Positions 46,813 through 62,715 of a stretch of DNA of 64,000 nt are shown piece after piece; the stretch's first letter is position 1; each line of letters starts with the position of its first letter. The position numbers and the translations under genes were made by a program. Where the stretch lies: the NCBI GenBank assembly GCA_002914845.1, contig JXTC01000197.1:72356-136355 (forward strand), in the 5' to 3' direction. This DNA comes from Trema orientale. Lineage: Eukaryota > Streptophyta > Magnoliopsida > Rosales > Cannabaceae. The notes beneath the pieces were generated by a model that was not told the origin of the DNA, did not search any database, and worked only from the letters and a program-made list of their open reading frames with translations.

Positions 46813-47394
46813 ATGTTCGGGGTAGTCTTCCCCAATCGGAGCTTCCCCATGGACATCTCCGCCTTCACCCAAATCGACACCTTCCATTGGATCCTCGACA
46901 TGAACACCTTCGTCGGCGAGGCCTACGATCAGGTGCACGAGCTTTGCATTTTCCTTCTCAACAGCTTCACTCTCCCTCCGGACAAGGCCCTCGCCGTCTA
47001 CGTCCAATCCCCCGGCTCCGCCTTCGTCTTCTGCGGCGCCGTCACCCTCACCCGCCCCTCCGCCGTCCTCACCCTCGCCTGGCCGGAGCCCGGCGCCGCC
47101 GCCGCCGCCGCACCGCTCCAGATCGCCGCCGCCGACTCGGCCCCGATCTCCGCGAAGATCGGAGTGTCGGTGGAGGATCTGGCGTCGCTGCCGTCGCTCG
47201 ACGTGACCGCCGAGAAGAGGATCGAACGGCTGGCGTTGAAGGTGGGCGAGAATCTCTTCAATTTTATGCAGTCGTTTTGCGGTGTTGACGGGTCGAAGCT
47301 GGTGGTGCCCATGGATATTTTGGATAGATGGTTCAAGAAGTTTCGGGATAGAGCCAAGCGCGATCCTGACTACTTGAAAGGTTTTGCTTTGTAG
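46813..47394 (+). CDS. Hikeshi/OPI10-like protein, single exon
   Basis: 193 residues starting MFGVVFPNRSFPMD, the conserved OPI10/Hikeshi start (MFG...). The N-terminal beta-rich domain includes WILDMNTF...LCIFLL and an AVYVQSPGSAFVFCGAVT segment. A six-Ala insert (about residues 94-99) sits in the linker, then IGVSVEDLASL, and a C-terminal helical part with LALKVGENLFNFMQSF, VPMDILDRWFKKF and DPDYLKGF. Family members carry HSP70 from cytosol to nucleus under heat stress by binding the chaperone and FG-nucleoporins; length matches (about 195 residues). The coding region is much more GC-rich than its surroundings, especially 46850-47200. Antisense and other-frame open frames across it are shadows. 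Confidence 0.92.
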   Translation: MFGVVFPNRSFPMDISAFTQIDTFHWILDMNTFVGEAYDQVHELCIFLLNSFTLPPDKALAVYVQSPGSAFVFCGAVTLTRPSAVLTLAWPEPGAAAAAAPLQIAAADSAPISAKIGVSVEDLASLPSLDVTAEKRIERLALKVGENLFNFMQSFCGVDGSKLVVPMDILDRWFKKFRDRAKRDPDYLKGFAL

Positions 47395-47575
47395 GGATTT
47401 TATTTTTGTATTTATTTTTTTAAAAAAATGATGGATGGAAGAATTTTATTAGGTTTCTGGATCCTGAGTACTTGAAAGGTTTTGCATTGTAGGGATTTTT
47501 ATTTATATATTTAATTTTTCTTTGATAAATAAGCAAAAGTAAGATGATGGATGGAAGAAACTTATTAGTTTGTTT
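47362..47575 (+). repeat. Tandem duplication of the Hikeshi-like gene's last codons and 3' flank
   Basis: Unit 1 (47362-47459) begins GATCCTGACTACTTGAAAGG inside the gene and runs past the stop. Unit 2 (47460 to about 47575) begins GATCCTGAGTACTTGAAAGG and repeats the same tail, stop and GATGGATGGAAGAA block. The second copy lies in the 3' UTR and carries no start. Confidence 0.85.
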
Positions 47576-48615
47576 TTGTGATTTTGTTATTAGGGTAGTT
47601 CGTTATGAAGAAGTTGAAATTAGACTGCGAAACGTCCATTTTTATGATAAAAATAAGTCTTAAAAACCGGGGGTCTGTTTACGGAATCGTAATCGTAGCC
47701 GTCCTGTTTAGCGAAAATTTACTATGTACCTTGTAAGGTCGAAAGCTTTAGAATTTTTAGATAGTTTTTTTCATTATAGTTGATCGAGTGAGACAAGCAT
47801 GAAAATGGAGCGGAGCCAAGAATTTTATTTAAAGAGAGCCAAAATCAAATGTAGCAGTGTCAAACTCAAAATTTGAGGGTTTATATTTAAAATTTTACAA
47901 ATTGAGAGGGATAAAGACTCAGAATAAAGGAAACAAATTGAGAGAGGACAAAGACTAGGAATAAAGGAGGATTAAGGCTAACTTTGAATAAAAGTTATAT
48001 GTTATTTACAAGAAAATAAAATTTTACGGGGACAATTTCCCCTCTAGCCCATGTAGCTCTGCCCCTGCATGAAATATTCCTGGTATAGCTCACAAGTCAG
48101 GCAAACGAGACTGATTATTCTTTACAATATACAAGAAGCTAAAAAATTCAAAGCTGAGTTGCTCAGTTTCTTATTTGTTTATTTATTTTTTGAGAGAGGG
48201 GTTGGGCAAGATTTGGCCTTTGGAGCCGTTATCAACTTTCTTGTGATATAATTCTCTATAGAGGAGGCTGTTTATGTAGGTTGACGGTCGACTATTGGTT
48301 TATATGTTTTGTTTAGTTACTTTAGTAGGAAAATTCGACCCCATAAATCCGATTGCCTAAATCAATGAGCCATACCATCTTATACCACCCTCAACAAAAA
48401 TATGTTGGGAGGGTATATTGTTTAAAAACCAGTGGCGGGTGCATTTTATTGCTATTAAGGAGAAGGCCAAATACTAGTTGTGTCAATCGGGAAGGAGAAT
48501 TTGCCGTCACTCTTTCATTTATTTAAGAAAACAAATTTTCCCTTCCTTCCTTACAATTGTAGGGTTTGATTCATACAAATCGAATGAAAATTGTAAATCA
48601 TTTATTTGCTTTCTG

Positions 48616-48654
<39 letters not shown>

Positions 48655-49298
48655 GTTGGCGGGGTTTTTCACTAGAAAATTGTAGACTAGATTGCAAAAG
48701 TTGTCTTTAAAGTCACTAAACTTTGTTTTTTAGCTAGGAGGAATTGATCAACAACTCATTGAGCCAAAACCATTGATTTGAATAAACATTAGTGTGCCAA
48801 GATTTAAGACATTCATTTGAAAGTGCGAAATAAATGTATGAGCAGTGACTGTTTACAAAAATTTAAAAAACAAAAAAATCGGTAATAATAGTAAAGAGGA
48901 TAGTTTTATATGTACTTCGACATAAACCGTAGTGGCGGGTTACTCGTACTGCATTGACGACAAACTTAAATCGTAGAACATTTGATCGTGTCTCAACATC
49001 AAAAGTTTAAAAAGGAGAAGAGAAGATTCATTTCTACCAGTTCTCCAGGTGAAAACAAAAAATTTCAACAACGATATTTGGCATAAGTTAACAACGCTCT
49101 CAGCCAAACTTGGCTTTCTCTTTCATCTCTTTCCTTTGCGTACAACCACATCCTCATGTACATTAAAAGTGGCTCCTCAACTGGAGATCCATTTAACTAT
49201 AATTATTACTACAAATGTGAAAAAGAAGGGAAAAAAAAAAAGGCTTGGTAATATGTTTTTCTTATGATACATAGCTCATTAGATGTCAAAATATCCCT
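47576..49298. other. Intergenic DNA between the convergent Hikeshi-like and poly(A) polymerase genes
   Basis: Both genes end here, so it holds both 3' UTRs. A long poly-A run (about 37 A, 48616-48652) and a 15-bp hairpin (TATACCACCCTCAACA at 48381, TGTTGGGAGGGTATA at 48403) are present. The open frames 48478-48675 and 49049-49267 lack domains. Confidence 0.45.
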
Positions 49299-55294
<5,996 letters not shown>

Positions 55295-55950
55295 TTTTGA
55301 ATATATTGCCACAAAGTTAATTACTTTTCTCTTTTTTTCTTTATTTTTTTAGTTTTTTTCTCTCTTCTTTTCACAGAATGGAAATCTTAAAGGAACAAAT
55401 TTTTGTAGACAATATTTTATGGTACTCTTTTCCTTCTTTTTTTTCCTTTTTTTTATGGAAATAAAATCAAATCTGAATCATATAAAAATAAATAAACAAT
55501 AGAAGTAAAACGTCAATTATAACAGTATTGGTGGAATGAACTACAAAAACAAAACCATAACATCCGAAAAGGATAATAATCCAAAACCCTATAAACTATA
55601 ATCGAACAAAATACAACACAATCTCGTTATTCTTCGAGTTAAACAAAAACCCTAACCCTAGAACGATTTCAGAAGCAACAGCGAACAATCATGAAATCGC
55701 GAAAAGAATACACCAAATATCGGCCGGGATATTCAAGCAACAGTCCGGTTCGCCTGATTGTGGCCAGTTGGAGTGAGTCTTCGATTTTGAGAAGGAACCC
55801 CGAAATCTTCAAGAGGACCAAGCCCTTCGAACCGCCATGGAATGGAATCAGCAGCTTCTGCAGAGATATATGTATAGATTTTAGAGGGAGAAAGCGCGTA
55901 AGAGAGAGAGAGAGAGAATGTGTGTGTGTGTGTGTGTGTTAGGTTTTGGG
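55295..55950 (-). promoter_or_regulatory. 5' UTR and promoter region of the poly(A) polymerase gene
   Basis: Upstream of the ATG at 55294 the minus strand carries a pyrimidine-rich stretch, telo-box-like repeats (AACCCTAACCCTAG on the plus strand at 55649-55662), and a (GA)n(TG)n microsatellite at 55902-55939. Such CT-rich and telo-box elements are typical near starts of plant housekeeping genes. The plus-strand open frame 55691-55942 is attributed to this composition. No clear TATA box was seen. Confidence 0.5.
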
Positions 55951-56959
55951 AGTTTTTTTTATAATTATTAAATATTTATTTGCTTTTTACGGGATTCTGG
56001 CCGTTTCTCTATTTTTATGTTGTTTATGTCTTTATTTTACTTGGGGAGCGTTAAAACAGTTGGATGACAGTGGTTTTCCTCTCTAGAAAACGACATTTAG
56101 AAAACTACTTGTCGTTCATTGAACTCAATCATATATACGTCTTTACTTGAGAAATGGGTTGTCCTAACAATAACCTAAATCTGGTTTTGGTCACCAATTT
56201 TTAAATGCCCAAAATTCATCCAATTATGTTTTTGTCTCATTCTAGTTCTTGAACCTTCAAGTGTCATTTTTCGTTGGGTAACTCATCCATTCTAGTGTGA
56301 CAAGTTTAGATTAGTCTTTATCTTACTAGGGCAGGTTTTATAAACAAACATTAACTAATTAGAGAAAAATTAAGGGTATATTTGGAATTTCATAATCAAA
56401 AACTGCTATAAATGAAAACATTTTAAGAAGACTGCTAGAAGTGTAAACTAATACTTAGAAACTGCTATAGAGCTAAATTTCCCCCCTTTTTTTTCTATTG
56501 AGTTACACTTTTTTTTTCTCAATTTTGGTCTTTGAACTACCCATCCCTTAATCAAATTAGGCTGGGTCCTAGTCCCTTCCCGTCCTAGTTTATGAAGATT
56601 CATGGGAAAATTTGATTTTATACGATAAAATTTCAAAAATAAATTGAAAAAAAAATAAATAAAAGACTGACCTCTGTATTTTTGTAATTCTTTTTAGTTT
56701 TTATAGGTAAAAATATTAGAAACCCATTTTTTAATTTTTCAAACTTTGAGTCTGATTTTTTGTAAGAAGTTCAAGATTCATAATCCAGGTTGGGTTTGGG
56801 TATATAGGCTCACAGGGCAGGTTGCAGCCCACAGTGGGCCTGGTAATACATTTTGATTTTAAAAGGACAAAAATAAAGTTTCAAAAATATATATGTCATT
56901 TTTTGTTACTAGTTATTTTTAGATCCAAATCTTATTAAATGTAAAGTGAAAAAATAAAG
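55951..56959. other. Intergenic DNA, no gene seen
   Basis: Contains decayed MITE-like words (TTGGTC...TCTCATTCTAGTTCTTGAAC around 56190-56260) and AT-rich sequence. The minus-strand open frame 56448-56636 has no domain. Confidence 0.45.
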
Positions 56960-57362
56960 GGTTTCTATCACTTTTACGTATAAAAAACTAAAATAATTAC
57001 AAAAATACGGAACTCAAGTTTTTTTCAAATTTTCGTACGATTTTTATTAGAAAAATATCACTTTTAAAAAATATTTAGAAAAATACCATTTTTTAAAATT
57101 GTTATTGGTTACCAGTTTCTGGAAACTTGTTACTAGTTACTAGTTACCAGTTATATACCAGTTATAAATACTTTTGGTTACTAGTTATCAGTTTCTGGAA
57201 ACTGGTTACTAGAAATTAGTTACTATTTTAAAAAATGGTATTTTTCTAAATAGTTTTTAAAAAATGGTATTTATCTAATAAACACCGTACCACACCTTAA
57301 AAAACTTAAACTACCGTATTTTTTAAATTTTTTTCTAAATTACTGTATAATGTCTAATTTCC
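56960..57362. repeat. AT-rich dispersed repeat family, copy 2
   Basis: The left part reads GGGTTTCTATCACTTTTACG. Mirror-image blocks AGAAAAATACCATTTTTTAAAA and TTTTAAAAAATGGTATTTTT enclose a core of reiterated GGTTACTAGTTACCAG and TTTCTGGAAACTGG words. The right end is GTCTAATTTCCTC. The whole can fold into a hairpin. Confidence 0.7.
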
Positions 57363-57444
57363 TCAAAAATAAATAAATAAATCCAATAATGTGTTACGAG
57401 CCATAATGGGCCGACCCACCGTAAACCCATCTTAGCCTGAATTT

Positions 57445-57835
57445 GGGTTTCTTACACTTATACCTATAAAAAATGAAAAGAATTACAAAAATATGGAAGT
57501 CACAATTTTTTCCTATGGTTTTAATTAGGAAAATATCACTTTTTAAAAAATATTTAGAAAATTACCACTTTTAAAATAGTTACTAGTTACCAGTTTCTGG
57601 AAACTGGTTACTGGAAACTAGTTACTAATTATATATCAGTTATAAATATCTTCGGTCACTAGTTACCAGAGAAACTGGTTACTAAAAACTAGTTACTATT
57701 TTAAAAAATAGTATTTTTATAAATATATTTTACAAAGCGGTATTTTTCTAATAAAAACCGTACCGCACCGTGAAAAATACAAAAGCACCGTATTTTTCCA
57801 ATTCTTTTCAAAAATACCGTATTTTTTCTAATTTC
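57445..57835. repeat. AT-rich dispersed repeat family, copy 3
   Basis: Close relative of copy 2, 80 bp downstream in the same orientation: GGGTTTCTTACACTTATACC start, the same mirror blocks, and the same GGTTACTAG / TTTCTGGAAACTGG core. The end is near CTAATTTCTCCCC. Confidence 0.7.
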
Positions 57836-58304
57836 TCCCCTGAATTTTGGTAGGCCTATAGGCAAAACTGGGCCTATCATTTAGTTTTCACGGCCCGACC
57901 CAGCTGTTCTAGTGTATTTTGACATCTCTAGTTTGAACATTATTGTTATAAACTAGGAATTAAAAACCAAAACAAAAAAACCAGAACTCATTGTAGTGGA
58001 AGATGACTTTTAAATGTTCATGGACTAAACTGAGATAAAATCATAGAAGAATAAAGGAGTTGTGATCATTTGATTGTGTTCAAATGAGGTTTACTTCGAG
58101 GAAAGTATATTAACATGGATAAAAGGGTGAGAGAGGCAAGAGGTCTCACAAGAACAGGTTTTAATGCAAAGTTCTATGTTAATCTTTGCAAGAATAGTAT
58201 GAAAGGTGTTGTGAAATCTTTCCACCCACACTATAACCACAACCTTGCAAATAATTGTTAGGAAATTATATTTCCTAATAATAATGGACCACATATTAAA
58301 CAAT

Positions 58305-59522
58305 TGTTTCTTTAAAGGAAACGATAAAGATTTTGTAAAAAAAATACCAGGCGGGGTCTGGGTTTTCTACGGATAAAATAATAGAAGATCTCATTAATAA
58401 GTCTCTTCTAGTTATAAAAGATTCTAACAGGCTGTGGATGCATGATTTGGTTGAAGAAATGGGTAATTTATTGTTCGAAAAGAATCTAATAATGAGCCTG
58501 GAAGATTCAGTAGGTTGTGGAATGCCGAAGATATCACAGTAAGTAGAAAATTTCTCTAAATTTTCTTTGAATCAATATTATGAATTTTCTGAAGAAAAAA
58601 TAGAACACTGGCCACGGATGTGTGGGTGTCTGTATATAACTGCTCAACTTAAAATAAACCTATTCTGTATATACCTATGTGGATACCGGCTATACTACCA
58701 CATAGAGAAATTTATTTTTGCATTCTGATCATATATATTTTCGCTTGTTTTTAAGGAAACTGCAGCAGTCGAAGGCATATTTCTAGATATGTGTAGGATT
58801 AAAATGGTAGACTTGCATCCCACAGCCTTCTTTAATATGTATAAGCATAGGATGCTGAAGCTTCATAGCCGTTTTGCAAAGTGCATACTACGATTCTCTC
58901 AAGTTCTTGAGTCACTTCCTGATGCACTTAGATATCTATACTGGGATGACTATCCTTTTAAGTCTCTGCCACTAAGTTTTACCGGAGAGAATCTCGTTGA
59001 ACTTAAATTGCAATATAGCAAGGTTGAGCGACTATGGGAAGGAGTACAGGTACACTTTAAATTCTCTTTCAAATAAGTTTCATGTTTGAATTACACCTAG
59101 AAAGTTGTTCAAGCCATATATTCCTTTTTTTTTTTTTTTTTTTACAGAAGCTTGAGAAGTTAAAAGTGATCGATCTTAGTTTCTCCAGTCAACTGATTGA
59201 AATCCCAAATCTCTCCCAAGCTCCAAATATAGAGAGTGTAACTTTAAGGTTATGCGAACGTTTGCGTGAAGTTCCTTCGTATTTCCATGATCTTGAAAAG
59301 CTCACTTCTCTAGATCTTGAAGACTGTTCATCTCTTGAAGTAGTTTCAGCGCTTCCGAGGAATATAATCGAGGTAAATTTGACATGTTGCACAAGTCTTA
59401 AGAGCCTCCCAAGAAACATTTCCGTGTTTAAATCTCTTAGGCGTCTTGAACTCTCAGGGTGTTTAGACTTTGACTATATGAACTTCCGAGAAATCTTGGA
59501 GTTCCTAGAAGGGTTAGAGTAG
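58305..59522 (+). pseudogene. TIR-NBS-LRR (TNL) resistance gene fragment with frameshifts
   Basis: Homology starts abruptly at about 58305 (CFFKGNDKDFVKKI), inside the ARC2 end of an NB-ARC domain. A +1 shift near 58358 leads to GFSTDKIIEDLINKSLL and the MHD motif (WMHDLVEEMG). A one-base loss near 58468 restores the frame of the downstream EPGRFSRLWNAEDIT block. Donor GTAAGT at 58539. Exon 58756-59049 has VEGIFLDMCRI, ESLPDALRYLYWDDYPFKSLP and LVELKLQYSKVERLWEGVQ. Exon 59148-59522 carries further LRR units (LKVIDLSFSSQLIEIPNLS, LTSLDLEDCSSLE) and stops at 59520, early for a TNL. TIR, P-loop and most LRRs are missing, so it is a gene relic, not a working immune receptor. Confidence 0.85.
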
Positions 59523-59934
59523 AGATTTCATATTCAAAACTAGCATGTTTTCGGTCGAGTTTCTGTTTTTCGATATTTGGATGGATGAGACTGACTGCTC
59601 GTCAAGTTCAAGAACCTGTTATGCGAGGTGGATCTAAGTGACTTTTTGGTTAGTCATTCATTATCTGCTATTTTATTAAAATGACGAGTCGTTTGTCTTT
59701 ATGTTCTACGAATGTAACATGTCGCTACTTGTCAATGTGGCCTACTCTAGGCTCTGTTTCTATTTGTCAATGTTAGCTATTCTAGGATCTGTTTCATATA
59801 AAGTAACAGCAATAAAAGGGCCTGAATTCGTCTGAAAAATCATCCGGGTTCGGGTAACTCTGCAGCCTCCTATGAGTGTGTCTCTCAGAATTTTTATATA
59901 CTTAGGCCACATTATAAGAATGTGATTTGATTAG

Positions 59935-60345
59935 ATTAAATTAAAGATTTCTTATAGAAATTCAGACCCAAAGTTAAAAATTGAAAAATTCAATATTTAG
60001 AAAAATTCCGGCTTAATTTAGAAACGTACTACTTGTGAAAAGTTTTTAGAAAAATATCATTTTTAATAAATATTTAGAACAATATCACTTTTCTTCAAAA
60101 TTGATTTTTTTAAGTGATACACGAGATAACCAGTTGAGTAAATTTGTATAATCAATCTAGTTACTTGAAGTAACCAATCAAGTATCTCACCAATTAATCA
60201 AAAATGGTATTTTTCTAAATACTTTAAAAATGGTATTTTTCTAATTAAATCCGGAATTTTTCTAACAATTATAAAATCCGAAATTCTTTAATTTTTTTTA
60301 ACTTTTACCATAAAAGATCTAATTTCCTCTTAAATTAATCTCATA
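59935..60345. repeat. AT-rich dispersed repeat family, copy 4
   Basis: Resembles copy 1: TAGAAAAATATCATTTTTAA arms, a core of AGTTACTTGAAGTAACCAAT, and a right end AAAAGATCTAATTTCCTC matching the end of copy 2. It lies inside the duplicated poly(A) polymerase intron. Confidence 0.65.
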
Positions 60346-60489
60346 TTTAGTGTATGCATAGGGGAGAGACTGGATTGGATTAAAATAATCCACTTCAAAA
60401 GTAATACCCTTAGAAAATGATAATCTTATCTTCTTCAGAATTTGGGATTAAGAAGAATTAGGAATTTGATTAAAAATAATAGAATACTT

Positions 60490-60900
60490 TTGAAGTAGTA
60501 AAAGATGGTATTTTTTGAAAGTTTAAAGTGATATTTTCGAAATCAACGTTTGAAAGTGGGAAAACAGAAATGGTATTTTTCGAAATATTTTTTGAAAATG
60601 ATATTTGTGCAAATAATTTTCTAAAAAATAATTTTGTTTTCAAAATTAAGTTTTAAAAGTGGTAATTTTCAAAATATATTTTAAGAAGTGGTTTTTTTTC
60701 AAAATTAAGTTTTGAAAGTGATAATGTTCAAAATATGTTTAAGAAGTGGTACTTTTCAAATTATTTTTTGAAAGTCGTATTTTGTAAATAAATTTTGAAA
60801 AATGATATTTTTATAAAATTTAGTTTTAAAAATGATATTTTTCTAAATTAAATATTAAAAGTGTTATTTTTCTAAATAACCAAACCTCAAAATTATTATT
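60490..60900. repeat. Irregular tandem repeat of about 30-bp units
   Basis: Reiterated TTTTGAAAGTGGTA(A/T)TTTTCAAAAT-like units, diverged and of variable length. It may derive from the flank of repeat copy 4. Confidence 0.6.
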
Positions 60901-61218
60901 TAGTTAAAACAATAAAACACACATGTTAATCATATCTTTACAAAAAGTAGCATACTAAACATAGAATAAGCCTTTAAAATAGTCAATCATATTCTATCAT
61001 CTCATGCATACCATATGAAACTTTAAAGAATATAACATGAAAAATTTTGGCGCAATAAAGTATATCGAAATGTAATCTCAACTTCAACATTAGTTGATGG
61101 AGGCAAGACTCAACTTGACCTTTCCATTTTTCCATTTTCTCAAATCAGCAGCATTTTCTGCAGTTATGTCTATATATAAATAACTTCTATATAGCTCGAA
61201 GAAGCGATAAAGGCTTGA

Positions 61219-61300
61219 TGTGCCAAAAGTTTCAAATTTTTTTAGATTCGTAACACTCATTTCAAAAGGCTATAGTTCTCTGGTTATTGCACCAGACTTT
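61219..61300. repeat. Fragment related to the split gypsy LTR
   Basis: GTGCCAAAAGTTTCAAATTT...AGATTCGTA...GGCTATAGTT parallels 29364-29445 of the LTR at 21397-30027 (GTGCCAAAAGTTTCAGATTT...AGATTCATA...GGCTATAATT), in the same orientation. Confidence 0.55.
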
Positions 61301-61779
61301 TCCTTAAGGTTCGTTGAATGGTAACATGTTCACAAAATATAGATAAAAAACTAAAGTGTCACTGTCCGGTAGCTTAGCCATTTGCTTCCGAGAAACCAAG
61401 AATTAAAAAAGAAGAATTCACCTACACAGTCAAAATTATTAAATGAATGTGAAAAAAGAAAGCCACTGGGGTCTGAAACAACCTAAACACCATCTAGATA
61501 CAAGTCTCAACACCATGGAATTTTTGTTCCTCTTTTCATTTTTACACTAATATCTAATGCATAATTTTACAAGGATATTTTCCAATTAATTACCTTGACA
61601 TAATTAATGTACACACAAATCCTACATATTAGGATGAAGCACGTAAGTAGACTCATACTAATACTACACTTCGGTTTAAGAGTCATCATCAGTATAGTCT
61701 GGAACTGCAGAGTCTCGAGACCAAGAATATGCTGCATAAATATTGCAAAAGCCTTCTGAGCAGACCTCACAGAAACAAG

Positions 61780-62715
61780 TCACGTCGTAGAGTCACTCTC
61801 TCCCCTCAGCAACTCCTGCAGAAAAATCTAGAACGTAAATATCGACTGCATACTCTCTCCTATCCATGCTTTCAGGAATTGTGAAACATAGATTTGCATT
61901 TTTCAGTTAGCAACCCAGAAAATTCTTTACAATTCTTTTATAGACTAAAAGGATTTGCTAAAATTACTTTTAAATAAACATTAAACCACCATTGCAAGAT
62001 GTATAACCATCGCAGTAGAAAAGTAAACCATGTCAAGTATAGCACTTCTAAAAGAAAAAGAAATGCATGTGTTGGAATTTATTTTGGATCAGCATTTCAT
62101 AATGTTGTTCTCAACAAAATTACAATTGAAAGAGTTTTGCACTCCTAACTAAGTCCAAAAGACGCTAAAAATATTTCTTTTCTACTACCATGTATGCATA
62201 AATACACACATAAATATATATAGCATTAAACATGTTAATGTGTCTCAAAAAATTGTTTTCCTTCTATATTACATTCCTTAAGCTAAAAATGTTTCTTTTA
62301 TAATGCACGCATAACACGTATACATACGTACAAACATTACACATATATATATATTTTCATAATTAATGTTAATGTCGTCTCAAAAGATTGTTTTCATTCT
62401 CCTTTTGTTGGTTCATGTTTTGGCTAGGAAGCAATAGTCCCCTTTCTTCTCCTAATCACCCAGGATAGCATATTGCTAATCCTTCATTGATATCATATTA
62501 CAGCTCTTATAAGCGAATAATATACTGGCATAAACATATTAAAATAATATACCGATACATACCCATTTAATAGCAGCAATTGAGGTGCGTTGCCTCTCTT
62601 TCTTCTCGCGCAAGCATTCCCCACACCAGCTAGAGAAATCCTTTTGATACTTCTTCATCTCTCTGAAGACCGAACTGTATGGATATGATGCAACATGAGA
62701 AACTGGTGGCACCAT
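61780..62715 (-). CDS. Possible two-exon end of an unidentified gene
   Basis: The segment 62715-62563 is open for 51 codons, starting MVPPVSHVASYPYS, with a basic, Lys/Glu-rich helix-like part (FREMKKYQKDFSSWC, CLREKKERQRTS). It ends at a good donor (GTATGTAT). A potential last exon at 61815-61780, after acceptor TTTTCTGCAG, encodes ELLRGESDSTT and a TGA in compatible phase. Composition looks protein-like but I recognise no family. An acceptor just before the ATG is also possible, so upstream exons may exist to the right. The open frame at 61567-61770 would then be 3' UTR. Confidence 0.38.

Larger units (their letters stand above)
59806..61215 (-). pseudogene. Decayed partial duplicate of the poly(A) polymerase gene
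   Basis: 61084-61215 aligns with exon 9 of the neighbouring gene (51073-51237): shared words include GCAGCATTTTCTGCAG / GGCATTTTCAGCAC, TATGTCTAT, and CTCGAAGAAG. 59806-59890 aligns with the start of exon 10 (50875-50963), sharing GTCTGAAAAATC and GTGT(G/C)TCTCA. Order and strand are the same as in the gene. The intervening intron is enlarged by repeat insertion (59935-60900). Numerous substitutions and indels remove the reading frame. No other exons were recognised upstream. Confidence 0.75.

Noticed and set aside
46998..47357. Antisense 119-codon frame and the 46887-47288 plus-strand frame over the Hikeshi-like gene
   Set aside because: They are shadows produced by the GC-rich third positions of the real gene; the composition (Arg/Ala-rich) has no family match.
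48381..48417. 15-bp hairpin between the convergent genes as a transcription terminator
   Set aside because: Plant Pol II genes do not use such hairpin terminators; it is probably incidental or a transposon trace.
55691..55942. 83-codon plus-strand frame in the 5' region of the poly(A) polymerase gene
   Set aside because: Antisense to the leader, ending in microsatellite-coded Arg-Glu and Cys-Val repeats; no domain.
61567..61770. 67-codon minus-strand frame
   Set aside because: Probably 3' UTR of the putative gene at 61780-62715 or chance; no domain seen.
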